Below are positions 16,023-21,732 of a stretch of DNA of 21,732 nucleotides, piece by piece. How positions within the stretch are numbered: position 1 is the stretch's first letter; the number at the start of each line of letters is the position of its first letter. Origin of the DNA: CAZWCX01 sp964632945 (lineage in GTDB: Bacteria > Planctomycetota > MHYJ01 > WSZJ01 > CAZWCX01); the NCBI GenBank assembly GCA_964632945.1, contig CAZWCX010000119.1:1-21732 (forward strand), written 5' to 3'. A model generated the notes under the pieces. It worked only from the letters and a program-made list of their open reading frames with translations, did no database searches and was not told the origin of the DNA. A program made the position numbers and the translations under genes.

Positions 16023-17558
16023 ATGCAAAGGGATGGATGGGGGATATGCGGATTCCTGTTGCTGGCGTTCGCCGTGATGATCCTGCCCGTGCAGGTGCGG
16101 GCGGAGGAAGGCGACCGGCCGGGCGGATGCGACGGGAAGAAGGCGGTTCTTTCCGAGCGCGGGACCTGCGCGGAACCTTGCGAGGCGTCGGCCGTGCATC
16201 CCAGCCAACCGCCGCCGAAGCGGGAAGGGAAGGACCGGGACGGACATGCGCGGGGACCGCGCGGGCACCAGGGTCCTCCGGGGCCGCACGGGCCGCCGGG
16301 GTCGCATGGACCCGGGGGGCCGCACGGCAGGGATGGCGCGCGCGGGCCCGGAGGGCCGCATGGACCCGGGGGGCCGCCGGCGCCGGGCGGATATGACGCC
16401 ATGCAGGATCTGATCGAGACCCTCAAGGCGCTGGCGAAGCACGCTCATGAGTCCGAGAATCCGGAACTGGCCCAGCATGTCGTGCACAAACTGATTCAGG
16501 CGCAGGTCCACGTGGCCGCCGCGAAGATTCTCGAACGCAGCGGCGACCCGGAAGGCGCGGTCGAAGAACTGCATCGGATCCTGGAACCGGGACCCCACGG
16601 GCATCCCGGAGGTCCGCGAGAGGGAATGGGCGAACAGGGTCGTCGGCCGGGCGGGCACGAGGCCCGGGAGCGCGCGGAGCGGGGCGAAGGGCGCGACTTT
16701 CCGCGCGAGGTTCAAGAGCGAATCGATCACGCGATGCGCGAAGCGCACCAGATGCGTGAACGCGCGGAACGCGGCCTGCGGGAAGCCCGCGAACAAATGG
16801 AACGGGTCCAGCGCGAGGCGGCCGAAATGCGGGAGCGGGCCGAGCACGCGGTGGCCGAGTCCCGCGAGCGGGCGGAGCATGCGATCCGTGACGCCCGCAG
16901 GCACGCCGAGCACGCCGGTCACGAGGCCCGGGAGGCGATGGAACGCGCGATGCGCGAGCGGGACGGAGGCGAACGGCGCGGTCGGCCGGAAGCCGCCGAG
17001 CGCGACGCCCATCGAGCGGAACTGCACCGCGAACTGAAGGACATGCACGCAAAGCTCGAACGTCTCGAGGCGCATCGCAAGGAGCTGGCCCAGGCGCGCG
17101 AGCGCGGCGGTCCGGCGGAGAAGATCGAGCGCGAAATGGAAAAGGCCGAGGTCAACCTGAAGGAAGTCCGGGCCCGGCTCGAGAAGCTCAAGCATGCCCT
17201 GCGCGAGGCCGGCGACGGCGAGCGTCCGGAGCGCCGCGGGCGGCCGGAGGCAGCGGAGCACGACGCGCATCGCGCGGAGATGAAGCATGCCATGGAGGAG
17301 ATGCACGCGAAGTTGAAGATGCTCGAGCACCGTCGCGAAGAACTGGCCGGCGCGCACAAGCGTGGCGAGAAATCCGAGAAGCTCGAGCGGGAGCGGGACC
17401 AGATCGACGCGCACATGAAGGAGATTCGGCGGCGGATGGAGGAACTCAAGGACGCGATCCACGGGGGTGAACGGGAAGAGGCGGAGCGGAAGAAGGCGCC
17501 GAAGCCGAAGTGGGTGCTTCCCGGTGCCTGGCTGTGCCGGATCGCATCGATGCGCTAG
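16023..17558 (+). CDS. Secreted collagen-like, His-rich coiled-coil protein
   Basis: I know of no named family for the whole 511-residue protein. A signal peptide (1-27, core GFLLLAFAVMILPV, cut near VRA-EE) is followed by a short Cys-containing region (Cys36, Cys49, Cys53). Residues 78-119 are 14 uninterrupted Gly-X-Y triplets, such as GPPGPHGPPGSHG, rich in Pro and His. Residues 124-190 are helical. Residues about 213-313 are an Arg/Glu/Ala/His-rich helix with 11-residue periodicity (MRERAEH, SRERAEH and RRHAEH spaced by 11). Residues 318-489 are two gapless copies of an 86-residue helical unit containing RRGRPEAAE and MHAKL. A Lys-rich stretch then leads to a hydrophobic tail with one Cys (WVLPGAWLCRIASMR). 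ATG at 16023 has GGAGG six bases upstream. Export to the periplasm or cell surface and rod-like assembly are inferred; metal binding through the His residues is possible. The opposite strand is also open but is a composition artefact. Confidence 0.85.
   Translation: MQRDGWGICGFLLLAFAVMILPVQVRAEEGDRPGGCDGKKAVLSERGTCAEPCEASAVHPSQPPPKREGKDRDGHARGPRGHQGPPGPHGPPGSHGPGGPHGRDGARGPGGPHGPGGPPAPGGYDAMQDLIETLKALAKHAHESENPELAQHVVHKLIQAQVHVAAAKILERSGDPEGAVEELHRILEPGPHGHPGGPREGMGEQGRRPGGHEARERAERGEGRDFPREVQERIDHAMREAHQMRERAERGLREAREQMERVQREAAEMRERAEHAVAESRERAEHAIRDARRHAEHAGHEAREAMERAMRERDGGERRGRPEAAERDAHRAELHRELKDMHAKLERLEAHRKELAQARERGGPAEKIEREMEKAEVNLKEVRARLEKLKHALREAGDGERPERRGRPEAAEHDAHRAEMKHAMEEMHAKLKMLEHRREELAGAHKRGEKSEKLERERDQIDAHMKEIRRRMEELKDAIHGGEREEAERKKAPKPKWVLPGAWLCRIASMR
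16254..16379 (+). repeat. Collagen-like Gly-X-Y repeat region
   Basis: Encodes 14 consecutive Gly-X-Y triplets (residues 78-119 of the secreted protein), with Pro at X in most and His at Y in four of them. The DNA shows recurring GGGCCGCA and CATGGACCCGGGG units, consistent with growth by slippage or unequal recombination. Confidence 0.9.
16974..17489 (+). repeat. Tandem duplication of an 86-codon unit
   Basis: Two adjacent 258-base copies (16974-17231 and 17232-17489) encode residues 318-403 and 404-489. Aligned without gaps at an offset of 86, they share RRGRPEAAE, DAHRAE, MHAKL, EEL or KEL, EK-ER and LK positions. The DNA copies have diverged, so this is an old duplication. Confidence 0.85.
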
Positions 17559-17595
17559 GAGAACCCTCGGGGGGAAAACCGACCGGGATTCGCGA

Positions 17596-17627
17596 GCGGG
17601 AAGGCGGCCTGCCGGCTGCCTTCCCGC
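17596..17627. terminator. Bidirectional intrinsic-type terminator
   Basis: Perfect 10-base arms GCGGGAAGGC (17596-17605) and GCCTTCCCGC (17618-17627), extended inward by four more pairs (one G-U) to a TGCC loop. It lies 37 bases after the collagen-like gene stop and three bases after the stop of the converging gene at 17631. A short T-containing run follows on the plus strand, and a GGTTTTCC run lies about 20 bases beyond on the minus strand. Confidence 0.7.
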
Positions 17628-17630
17628 CGT

Positions 17631-18449
17631 TCATTTCGGTTCGGGGGCGGGAGAACCGACGCCGAATTCCTGGTGGCTGCGACAGGAGCAGCCGGGGTCG
17701 GTCGGACGCGGGCAATCGTCGTAGAGGGTGATGAGTACCGCCATCTCGCCCGCGTGCACGGTCTCGAAGAGCGGGCGGGGGATCCGGTCGGAGTCCCCGC
17801 TGACCCCGGCGCCGCAGGACCGGCATAGCCAGAGGGAGAGACGGCGAACTTCCGCGAACTGCCCGGGGAGGTCGATGCCGCAGAGATGGAGCAGATCCCC
17901 GAAGCAGGCCGGGCAGGCCCCCGGGAAGCGATGGGCACCCCCGGCGGCGGGAAGGGGAGGGGCGCTGCGAAACGCCGCCAGCGAGGCGTCGAGCCGGTCC
18001 GCCAGGTCGCGGTCGCCGGCATCCCGCGTGCGCTCCTCCGCGGCGGAGCGCTCGACCGCCGGCGCGCCTTCTTCGCCTCCGGTGCGCAGGAGGGCGCGCG
18101 CGGCGCGCAGACGCAGAGCCGGGGCCAGGGTGGCGTTCTGCAGAAGTTCGGTGAGCGGCGTCAATCGGCGCAATCGTTCCAGGAGCGCCACGGCGTAGCG
18201 CGCAACGTGGTCCGGATCGCCGGGAGGGCTCTCCCGGGCGGCGGCCACGACGGCAGCGGTCGAGTCTTCCGCGACCTCCGCGCCCGCTCCGTTCTCGACG
18301 GCGGAGAGCAATTCCAGGAGGATGTCCAGCCGTTCCGCGTCCGTGGTGGCGGGGTGCAGCAGTCCCGCGACCCTCACCCAGAGGCGGGCGGCAATCGCGC
18401 CGGCATCTTCGGCTCCGGGTTGGTCGGCGGATTCGACGGTGGGATCCAT
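17631..18449 (-). CDS. Hypothetical protein with C-terminal zinc-ribbon-like motif
   Basis: No known family recognised. The 272-residue product has an Ala/Leu/Glu-rich helical N-terminal part (about 15-165), resembling short helical repeats, and a Cys-rich C-terminal part: CPAC (179-182) and CRSC (209-212) spaced like a zinc ribbon, plus Cys190 and a later C-x7-C-x-C group (Cys246, Cys254, Cys256). No signal peptide, so cytoplasmic. The start is uncertain: ATG at 18449 is given, ATG at 18473 is eight codons longer; neither has a good ribosome site. A longer open frame upstream reaches into the redoxin gene and is not real. Role unknown. Confidence 0.75.
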   Translation of the reverse strand: MDPTVESADQPGAEDAGAIAARLWVRVAGLLHPATTDAERLDILLELLSAVENGAGAEVAEDSTAAVVAAARESPPGDPDHVARYAVALLERLRRLTPLTELLQNATLAPALRLRAARALLRTGGEEGAPAVERSAAEERTRDAGDRDLADRLDASLAAFRSAPPLPAAGGAHRFPGACPACFGDLLHLCGIDLPGQFAEVRRLSLWLCRSCGAGVSGDSDRIPRPLFETVHAGEMAVLITLYDDCPRPTDPGCSCRSHQEFGVGSPAPEPK

Positions 18450-18700
18450 GGGCGATATTGTCTCACAGCCCATCCCCCCCGGCAAGCAACCCGTCAGCCG
18501 CGTTCGGCGAGGTTGCCCGTGTTGCCGCAGCCGGGCGCGTCGGCGGGACCGAAAACGGGAAGAGCGGCCGACGGGCGCGCGGATCCTGGGTGCCGACGGG
18601 AATGGGATGACCGCGGGCGCCCGCGAGAATCCGTTCCCCGGGCGGCGGAGGGAGCAAGGGTCGCTCGTGCAGCCCGACCGGGCTACTTCCAGCGGATCCC
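18450..18700. other. Intergenic stretch with no gene found
   Basis: About 250 bases between the redoxin stop and the zinc-ribbon gene. It holds a small hairpin at 18671-18684 (AGCCC and GGGCT arms), 17 bases past the redoxin stop, a possible weak terminator. I see no convincing promoter or RNA gene. The frame is open in several directions only because of GC content. Confidence 0.4.
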
Positions 18701-19300
18701 TCAGCCCAGAGGGGCCGCCTTGGTCACCGTGACCTCCTTGCCGTCGAGGATCTCCTTCGCGGCGAGGCTGGCGTAGAGGACGCGATCCGCGCCGGACTTC
18801 CGGTTGGTGAGCGCGCCGCGGTAGCGGATCCTTCCCTCGGGGTCCAGGACGTACGTGATCGTCACCGTCTTGGCGCCCAGCGCACGCGCGGCCGCCGTGG
18901 ACTCGTCCATGACGACGGGGTAGTCGACGCCGTGCTCCTTGACCAGGGCTGCCGCCTTCTCCGCGGTGTCGCCGTACGAATCGACGGCGAAGAATTGGAC
19001 CTGATTCTCCCGGCACCAGCGCGCGAGATCCGCGAAGGCGTCCATGTTCTGTTTCCCCGTCGGGCAGGTGGGCGACCAGAACGAAAGCACGACGACCTTG
19101 CCGGGTTTGTCTCCCGACTTGCGATAGTCGGCCGTCCGGTGGGTCTTCCCCTCCAGGTCGACGAACGACACGTCGGGCGCCGGTGTGCCCGGTTGCGGGC
19201 CCAGCGTCTGCCCCATGTCATGGCTGACGTAGAAGTACGAGACGGCGCCGGCGAGCAGGGTGACGACGAGGGCGAGTCCGGTCAGCAGGAACCGTTTCAT
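18701..19300 (-). CDS. Membrane-anchored redoxin (TlpA/AhpC-TSA-like)
   Basis: The 199-residue product has an N-terminal anchor or signal segment (about 4-25), then a thioredoxin fold: PGTPAPDVSFVDLEGK (37-52), the active-site strand VVVLSFWSPTCPTGKQNM (69-86), and VTITYVLDPEGRIRYRGAL. The usual CxxC of TlpA is reduced to C79-P-T-G82, so only the attacking Cys is present; Cys96 is the only other cysteine. A one-Cys peroxiredoxin-like or resolving-partner-dependent thiol role is possible. ATG at 19300 has a strong GGAGGT site. Periplasmic location is inferred. A TACAAT -10 box is 31 bases upstream. Confidence 0.88.
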   Translation of the reverse strand: MKRFLLTGLALVVTLLAGAVSYFYVSHDMGQTLGPQPGTPAPDVSFVDLEGKTHRTADYRKSGDKPGKVVVLSFWSPTCPTGKQNMDAFADLARWCRENQVQFFAVDSYGDTAEKAAALVKEHGVDYPVVMDESTAAARALGAKTVTITYVLDPEGRIRYRGALTNRKSGADRVLYASLAAKEILDGKEVTVTKAAPLG

Positions 19301-19330
19301 GGCTTACCTCCGTGGCAGGGGAACCCCGTC

Positions 19331-19359
19331 ATTGTAGCCGCAATTGCCGGAGCATGAAA
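19331..19359 (-). promoter_or_regulatory. Candidate promoter of the redoxin gene
   Basis: Minus-strand -10 TACAAT (19336-19331, five of six matches) with a weak TTTCAT (19359-19354) 17 bases upstream. It lies in the 81-base gap after mutM. Confidence 0.35.
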
Positions 19360-19381
19360 CCCCGGATCGGGTCGACCCGCG

Positions 19382-20203
19382 TCAGCGTTGGCAGGCAGGA
19401 CAGAAGAAAGAGCTGCGGTTGCCCCATTCGATCCGTCGCACGGTCTCCCCGCATCGGCGGCAGGGGGCGCCCTCGCGGCCGTAGACCCTCAGCTCGGCCT
19501 GAAACCGGCCCGCACGATTCTCGCCGTCCCGGTAGTCCGAGATCGACGTCCCGCACCAGCGGATGGCCTCGTGCAGGAGTTCCGGGACGTGACGCGCGAT
19601 GCGCTCCACGGCATCGCGATTCAGGCGCGGGGCCCTCCGGGAAGGCCGGATCCCCGCCCGGAAAAGAACCTCATTGACGTAGATGTTGCCCAGGCCGGCC
19701 ACCACCGACTGGTCCATGAGGACGTCCTTGATCGCCCGCCGGGAGGCGCGCACGCACCGCCAGAGATACGCGCCGTCGAACCGGGGTTCGAACGGATCGG
19801 GTCCCAGCGTCCGGAAAGAGGACCACGCCTCGAGTTCTTCCGGGAGCAGCACCACGGAGAGACCGAATCGCCGCGGGTCATTGAGCCGCAGCTCCCCGGG
19901 CGGATCGAGTTCCAGGAGGAGGTGATCGTGCTTTTCGCGCGGACGGGCCGGGTCGACGAGGATCAGTTTCCCGGACATCCCCAGGTGGACGACCCAGGTC
20001 GCGCCGTCGTCGAGACGCAGGAGCAGGTACTTTGCGCGCCGATCCAGTCCCACCAGGGTCCGGCCTTCCATGCGCGCCTCGAAATCGGCGGCGACGGGAA
20101 CGCGAAGCCTGCGTTCGCGGACTTCGACACGGCGGATTCTGCGGCCGGTCACGCGGCGACGCAGCCCCCGACGGATGGTTTCGACCTCGGGAAGTTCCGG
20201 CAC
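19382..20203 (-). CDS. mutM: Formamidopyrimidine-DNA glycosylase (Fpg)
   Basis: Base-excision repair enzyme that removes 8-oxoguanine and formamidopyrimidines and cuts the DNA backbone. The 273-residue product shows the catalytic N-terminus PELPEVETI (Pro2, Glu3), Lys58, HLGMSGKL, LNDPRRFG, GLGNIYVNEVLFRAGIRP, and a C-terminal zinc finger with Cys248, Cys251, Cys268 and Cys271 around NRSSFFCPAC (Arg263). All catalytic residues are present. It starts with GTG at 20203, preceded by AAGAGGG. It diverges from the dehydratase gene at 20280. Confidence 0.97.
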   Translation of the reverse strand: MPELPEVETIRRGLRRRVTGRRIRRVEVRERRLRVPVAADFEARMEGRTLVGLDRRAKYLLLRLDDGATWVVHLGMSGKLILVDPARPREKHDHLLLELDPPGELRLNDPRRFGLSVVLLPEELEAWSSFRTLGPDPFEPRFDGAYLWRCVRASRRAIKDVLMDQSVVAGLGNIYVNEVLFRAGIRPSRRAPRLNRDAVERIARHVPELLHEAIRWCGTSISDYRDGENRAGRFQAELRVYGREGAPCRRCGETVRRIEWGNRSSFFCPACQR

Positions 20204-20279
20204 GCGTCTGCCCTCTTACTCTGGTCCGCCGGGTCGGGTCCATGATAGGCTCGAGATCGTACCCGCAAAGGAGTCCGCG

Positions 20280-20618
20280 ATGAGCGAAACCCCGTCCCTG
20301 GCCGACCGGAAATGCGTCCCGTGCCGCGGCGGCGTTCCCGCGCTCACCCCTGAGGAGGTCAGCCGCCTCCTTCATCAGGTGGAGGGTTGGGAGGCGCCCG
20401 AACACCGACGTCTCCAACGGACGTTCAAGTTCGCCAATTTCGCCACGGCTCTCGAATTCGTCAACCGGGTCGGGGCGCTTGCGGAAGAGCAGGGGCACCA
20501 CCCCGACCTTCACTTGGCCTGGGGGAAGGTCCGAATCGACCTCTGGACCCACAAGATCGACGGTCTGACGGAAAGTGACTTCATTCTGGCGGCGAAGATC
20601 GATCGCATTCCGCGGTAG
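20280..20618 (+). CDS. Pterin-4a-carbinolamine dehydratase
   Basis: Dehydrates 4a-hydroxytetrahydropterin, recycling the cofactor of aromatic amino acid hydroxylases. The 112-residue product has the family length and the active-site pattern EEQGHHPDLHLAWGKV, with THKIDGLTESDF following (two His, Trp, His and Asp in the expected spacing). An N-terminal CVPC pair before GGVPALTPEEV is frequent in bacterial members. ATG at 20280 has AAAGGAG at good spacing. No phenylalanine hydroxylase gene lies in the window, so the pathway partner is unknown; some members have other pterin roles. Confidence 0.95.
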   Translation: MSETPSLADRKCVPCRGGVPALTPEEVSRLLHQVEGWEAPEHRRLQRTFKFANFATALEFVNRVGALAEEQGHHPDLHLAWGKVRIDLWTHKIDGLTESDFILAAKIDRIPR

Positions 20619-20627
20619 CCGTAGCGC

Positions 20628-21203
20628 TCAATCCCGCGGTTCCCCCGTGCGGGCGTCGATCCGTACGGTCCGGTCCGCCGTCTCGACTCGCCAGGTCGGG
20701 GGTTCGTCCGCGGGTCGCTCCTCCCAGGACAGTACCAGATCCGCCGGCCCCGCCACGCCGCGCGCCCGCGCCGCCTCGCGGACCCTGTCCATGTCGATGA
20801 CCTCCGCCGGCAGCTCCTTCCGCTCGTCGAGGCTCGGATCCTCCTGGACGCCGATTCTCCCGGCCTCGATCATCACCATCCACCGCGCTTCTTCCGCCCC
20901 CGCATCCTCGGCAATCCGCCCGGGAGACACGAACCGGTAGTAGAGATACGATTCGTGGTCGTCGGGGTCGGAGACGTCGACCGTGCCATCCTCGCGAACC
21001 CGGGCCGCGTCGATGCGGACCAGGACCGCATCCGCGCGCCACTGCCGAGCCAATTGCACCGCCTGGTCCCAGTTGTCCTTCGCACGCAGGGCCTTCGGAT
21101 CGCCCTGGATCCGGGGTTCCTCCGCGGGGAGTCTCCGCCCCGTCACTCCGACGAGGACGAAGGCGAGGACAAGGGAGGCCAGCAGCGGTAGGGGAGGGAT
21201 CAT
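20628..21203 (-). CDS. Secreted or membrane-anchored hypothetical protein, possibly PepSY-like
   Basis: The 191-residue product starts MIPPLPLLASLVLAFVLVGV, a likely signal peptide or anchor, followed by an acidic, soluble domain. Two similar alpha-beta units are suggested: WRADAVLVRIDA with YLYYRFVSPG, and GPADLVLSWEE with TWRVETADRTVRIDARTGE. The second resembles PepSY-type units (WRVxxxDRTVRIDARTGE), but this is weak. No cysteines. ATG at 21203 (AGGA upstream) is chosen over ATG at 21227, which also has GGAG nearby, because the candidate promoter overlaps the latter. Converges with the dehydratase gene nine bases away. Confidence 0.8.
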   Translation of the reverse strand: MIPPLPLLASLVLAFVLVGVTGRRLPAEEPRIQGDPKALRAKDNWDQAVQLARQWRADAVLVRIDAARVREDGTVDVSDPDDHESYLYYRFVSPGRIAEDAGAEEARWMVMIEAGRIGVQEDPSLDERKELPAEVIDMDRVREAARARGVAGPADLVLSWEERPADEPPTWRVETADRTVRIDARTGEPRD

Positions 21204-21229
21204 CGGTCCATCCTGCAAATGCGACATAC

Positions 21230-21258
21230 ATTCTCCGGCGGCGAGCAGACCGGGTCAA
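21230..21258 (-). promoter_or_regulatory. Candidate promoter of the 20628-21203 gene
   Basis: TTGACC (21258-21253, five of six matches), a 17-base spacer and GAGAAT (21235-21230), the same -10 as the oxidase cluster promoter. A start site about seven bases downstream would fall near 21223, inside the alternative ATG at 21227, which favours the ATG at 21203. Confidence 0.45.
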
Positions 21259-21304
21259 GGGCATTCGGGCTACCCACGGCCGGGGGCGCGGGGAGAATTC
21301 GTCG

Positions 21305-21347
21305 AATCGGAAAACGGAACGACCCGGCGGGTTGCCCTGCCGGGTCG
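21305..21347 (-). terminator. Intrinsic terminator of the window-end gene
   Basis: Perfect 9-base arms CGACCCGGC (21320-21328) and GCCGGGTCG (21339-21347), with an inner GGG/CCC pairing. Read on the minus strand, a T-rich TTCCGTTTTCC follows at once. It lies 52 bases beyond the stop of the minus-strand gene at 21399. A second, smaller hairpin (AGGGAA/TTCCCT, 21351-21370) sits between them. Confidence 0.75.
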
Positions 21348-21398
21348 CTCAGGGAAGAACGTGTTTCCCTTCGTGGACATTCCATCCGGGCGACGAGG

Positions 21399-21732
21399 TT
21401 AGGCGTCGCTCGAACGGTACCACTCAATCACCTGGGTGCGCTGGTCCGGCGAGAGTCGTTGGAACTCCTGCCGGAGCGCATCCCGGAAGCGCTGGGAGAA
21501 GTCGGGTTCTGCGCCCGCCTTCCGGGTCTCCCGAAGTCGGGGGAGAATCCGTCCGAATCGATCTTCGACCTGCTTGCGCGCCGGTTCGGGAAGCCGGGCG
21601 ATGCCGGCGCGGATCATCCGTTCCAGCGGAGTGGGCTGACTCGACCGGGCCTTCGGTCCCTTCCGGTCGCCCGGCTTGGCCTGGGGGCCGTCCTTGCGGG
21701 GCTTGTCGTCGCGCTTGGCCTGGGGGCCGTCC
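21399..21732 (-). CDS. Charged helical hypothetical protein, C-terminal part (partial)
   Basis: The frame is open from the window end (start lies outside) to TAA at 21401-21399, giving 110 residues. The upstream part is Lys/Asp/Pro-rich and low-complexity, with DGPQAK occurring twice 13 residues apart. The last 75 residues (from LERMIRAGI) are helical and include FSQRFRDALRQEFQRLSPDQ. An internal ATG at 21617 could be mistaken for the start, but the coding frame continues upstream without a stop. No family recognised; it resembles the C-terminal ends of secreted planctomycete proteins with disordered spacers, which is an inference. Confidence 0.75.
   Translation of the reverse strand, partial: DGPQAKRDDKPRKDGPQAKPGDRKGPKARSSQPTPLERMIRAGIARLPEPARKQVEDRFGRILPRLRETRKAGAEPDFSQRFRDALRQEFQRLSPDQRTQVIEWYRSSDA
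21674..21732. repeat. Two perfect 20-base direct repeats at the window end
   Basis: GCTTGGCCTGGGGGCCGTCC occurs at 21674-21693 and again at 21713-21732, 39 bases (13 codons) apart and in frame with the partial gene. The second copy ends exactly at the window edge, so more copies may lie beyond. Confidence 0.85.

Noticed and set aside
15879..17462. A 527-codon open frame on the strand opposite the collagen-like gene
   Set aside because: It mirrors the codon-phase bias of the real gene, has no ribosome site, overlaps the promoter and start of that gene, and encodes a Leu/His/Arg-rich product with no recognisable domain.
18457..19016. Long N-terminal extension of the zinc-ribbon gene into the redoxin gene
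   Set aside because: The extension overlaps the redoxin gene in another frame and crosses a GC-rich gap; no start signal supports it.

Overview
This is a GC-rich, densely coded bacterial window with no rRNA, tRNA, CRISPR array or insertion sequence that I can see, and no gene-free stretch longer than about 250 bases. The gene set points to an aerobic, Gram-negative-type heterotroph: an aa3-type cytochrome oxidase with its assembly factors, an Sco copper chaperone, a cupredoxin-like secreted protein, and many signal peptides. The style of the secreted hypothetical proteins and the oxidase operon fits Planctomycetota or a nearby phylum, but that placement is an inference from gene content and not from any marker gene.

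Region 1 (1-8891, all on the minus strand) is a cytochrome c oxidase structure and biogenesis cluster. In transcription order it holds a secreted cupredoxin/regulatory-like protein (8786-8043), heme A synthase ctaA, heme O synthase ctaB, an ABC ATPase, a secreted hypothetical protein, a very unusual three-part fusion of an ABC-2 permease, an Sco1/SenC domain and a DUF420 membrane domain, then ctaC (oxidase subunit II, with an insertion of about 75 residues) and ctaD (subunit I, cut by the window start). Perfect TTGACA -35 boxes lie before the cluster (8863-8891) and again before ctaC (2119-2147). The genes together cover heme A supply, CuA copper insertion and the oxidase core. The ABC transporter, physically fused to the copper chaperone, is the most striking feature of the window.

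Region 2 (8945-13675) holds truD (minus), then on the plus strand a second ABC exporter (ATPase and permease overlapping by ATGA) and an MFS transporter with a long Ala/Pro-rich central linker. A convergent gap with three strong hairpins follows (13689-13790).

Region 3 (13875-17558) holds a minus-strand pair, a TPR protein and an EgtD-like SAM methyltransferase. Diverging from it is a secreted collagen-like, histidine-rich, coiled-coil protein with an 86-residue tandem duplication. A strong bidirectional hairpin terminator (17596-17627) closes this unit.

Region 4 (17631-21732) holds a zinc-ribbon hypothetical protein, a membrane-anchored redoxin, mutM (Fpg), a pterin-4a-carbinolamine dehydratase on the plus strand, a secreted hypothetical protein, and the 3' part of a charged helical protein whose upstream part contains in-frame 20-bp repeats running into the window edge.
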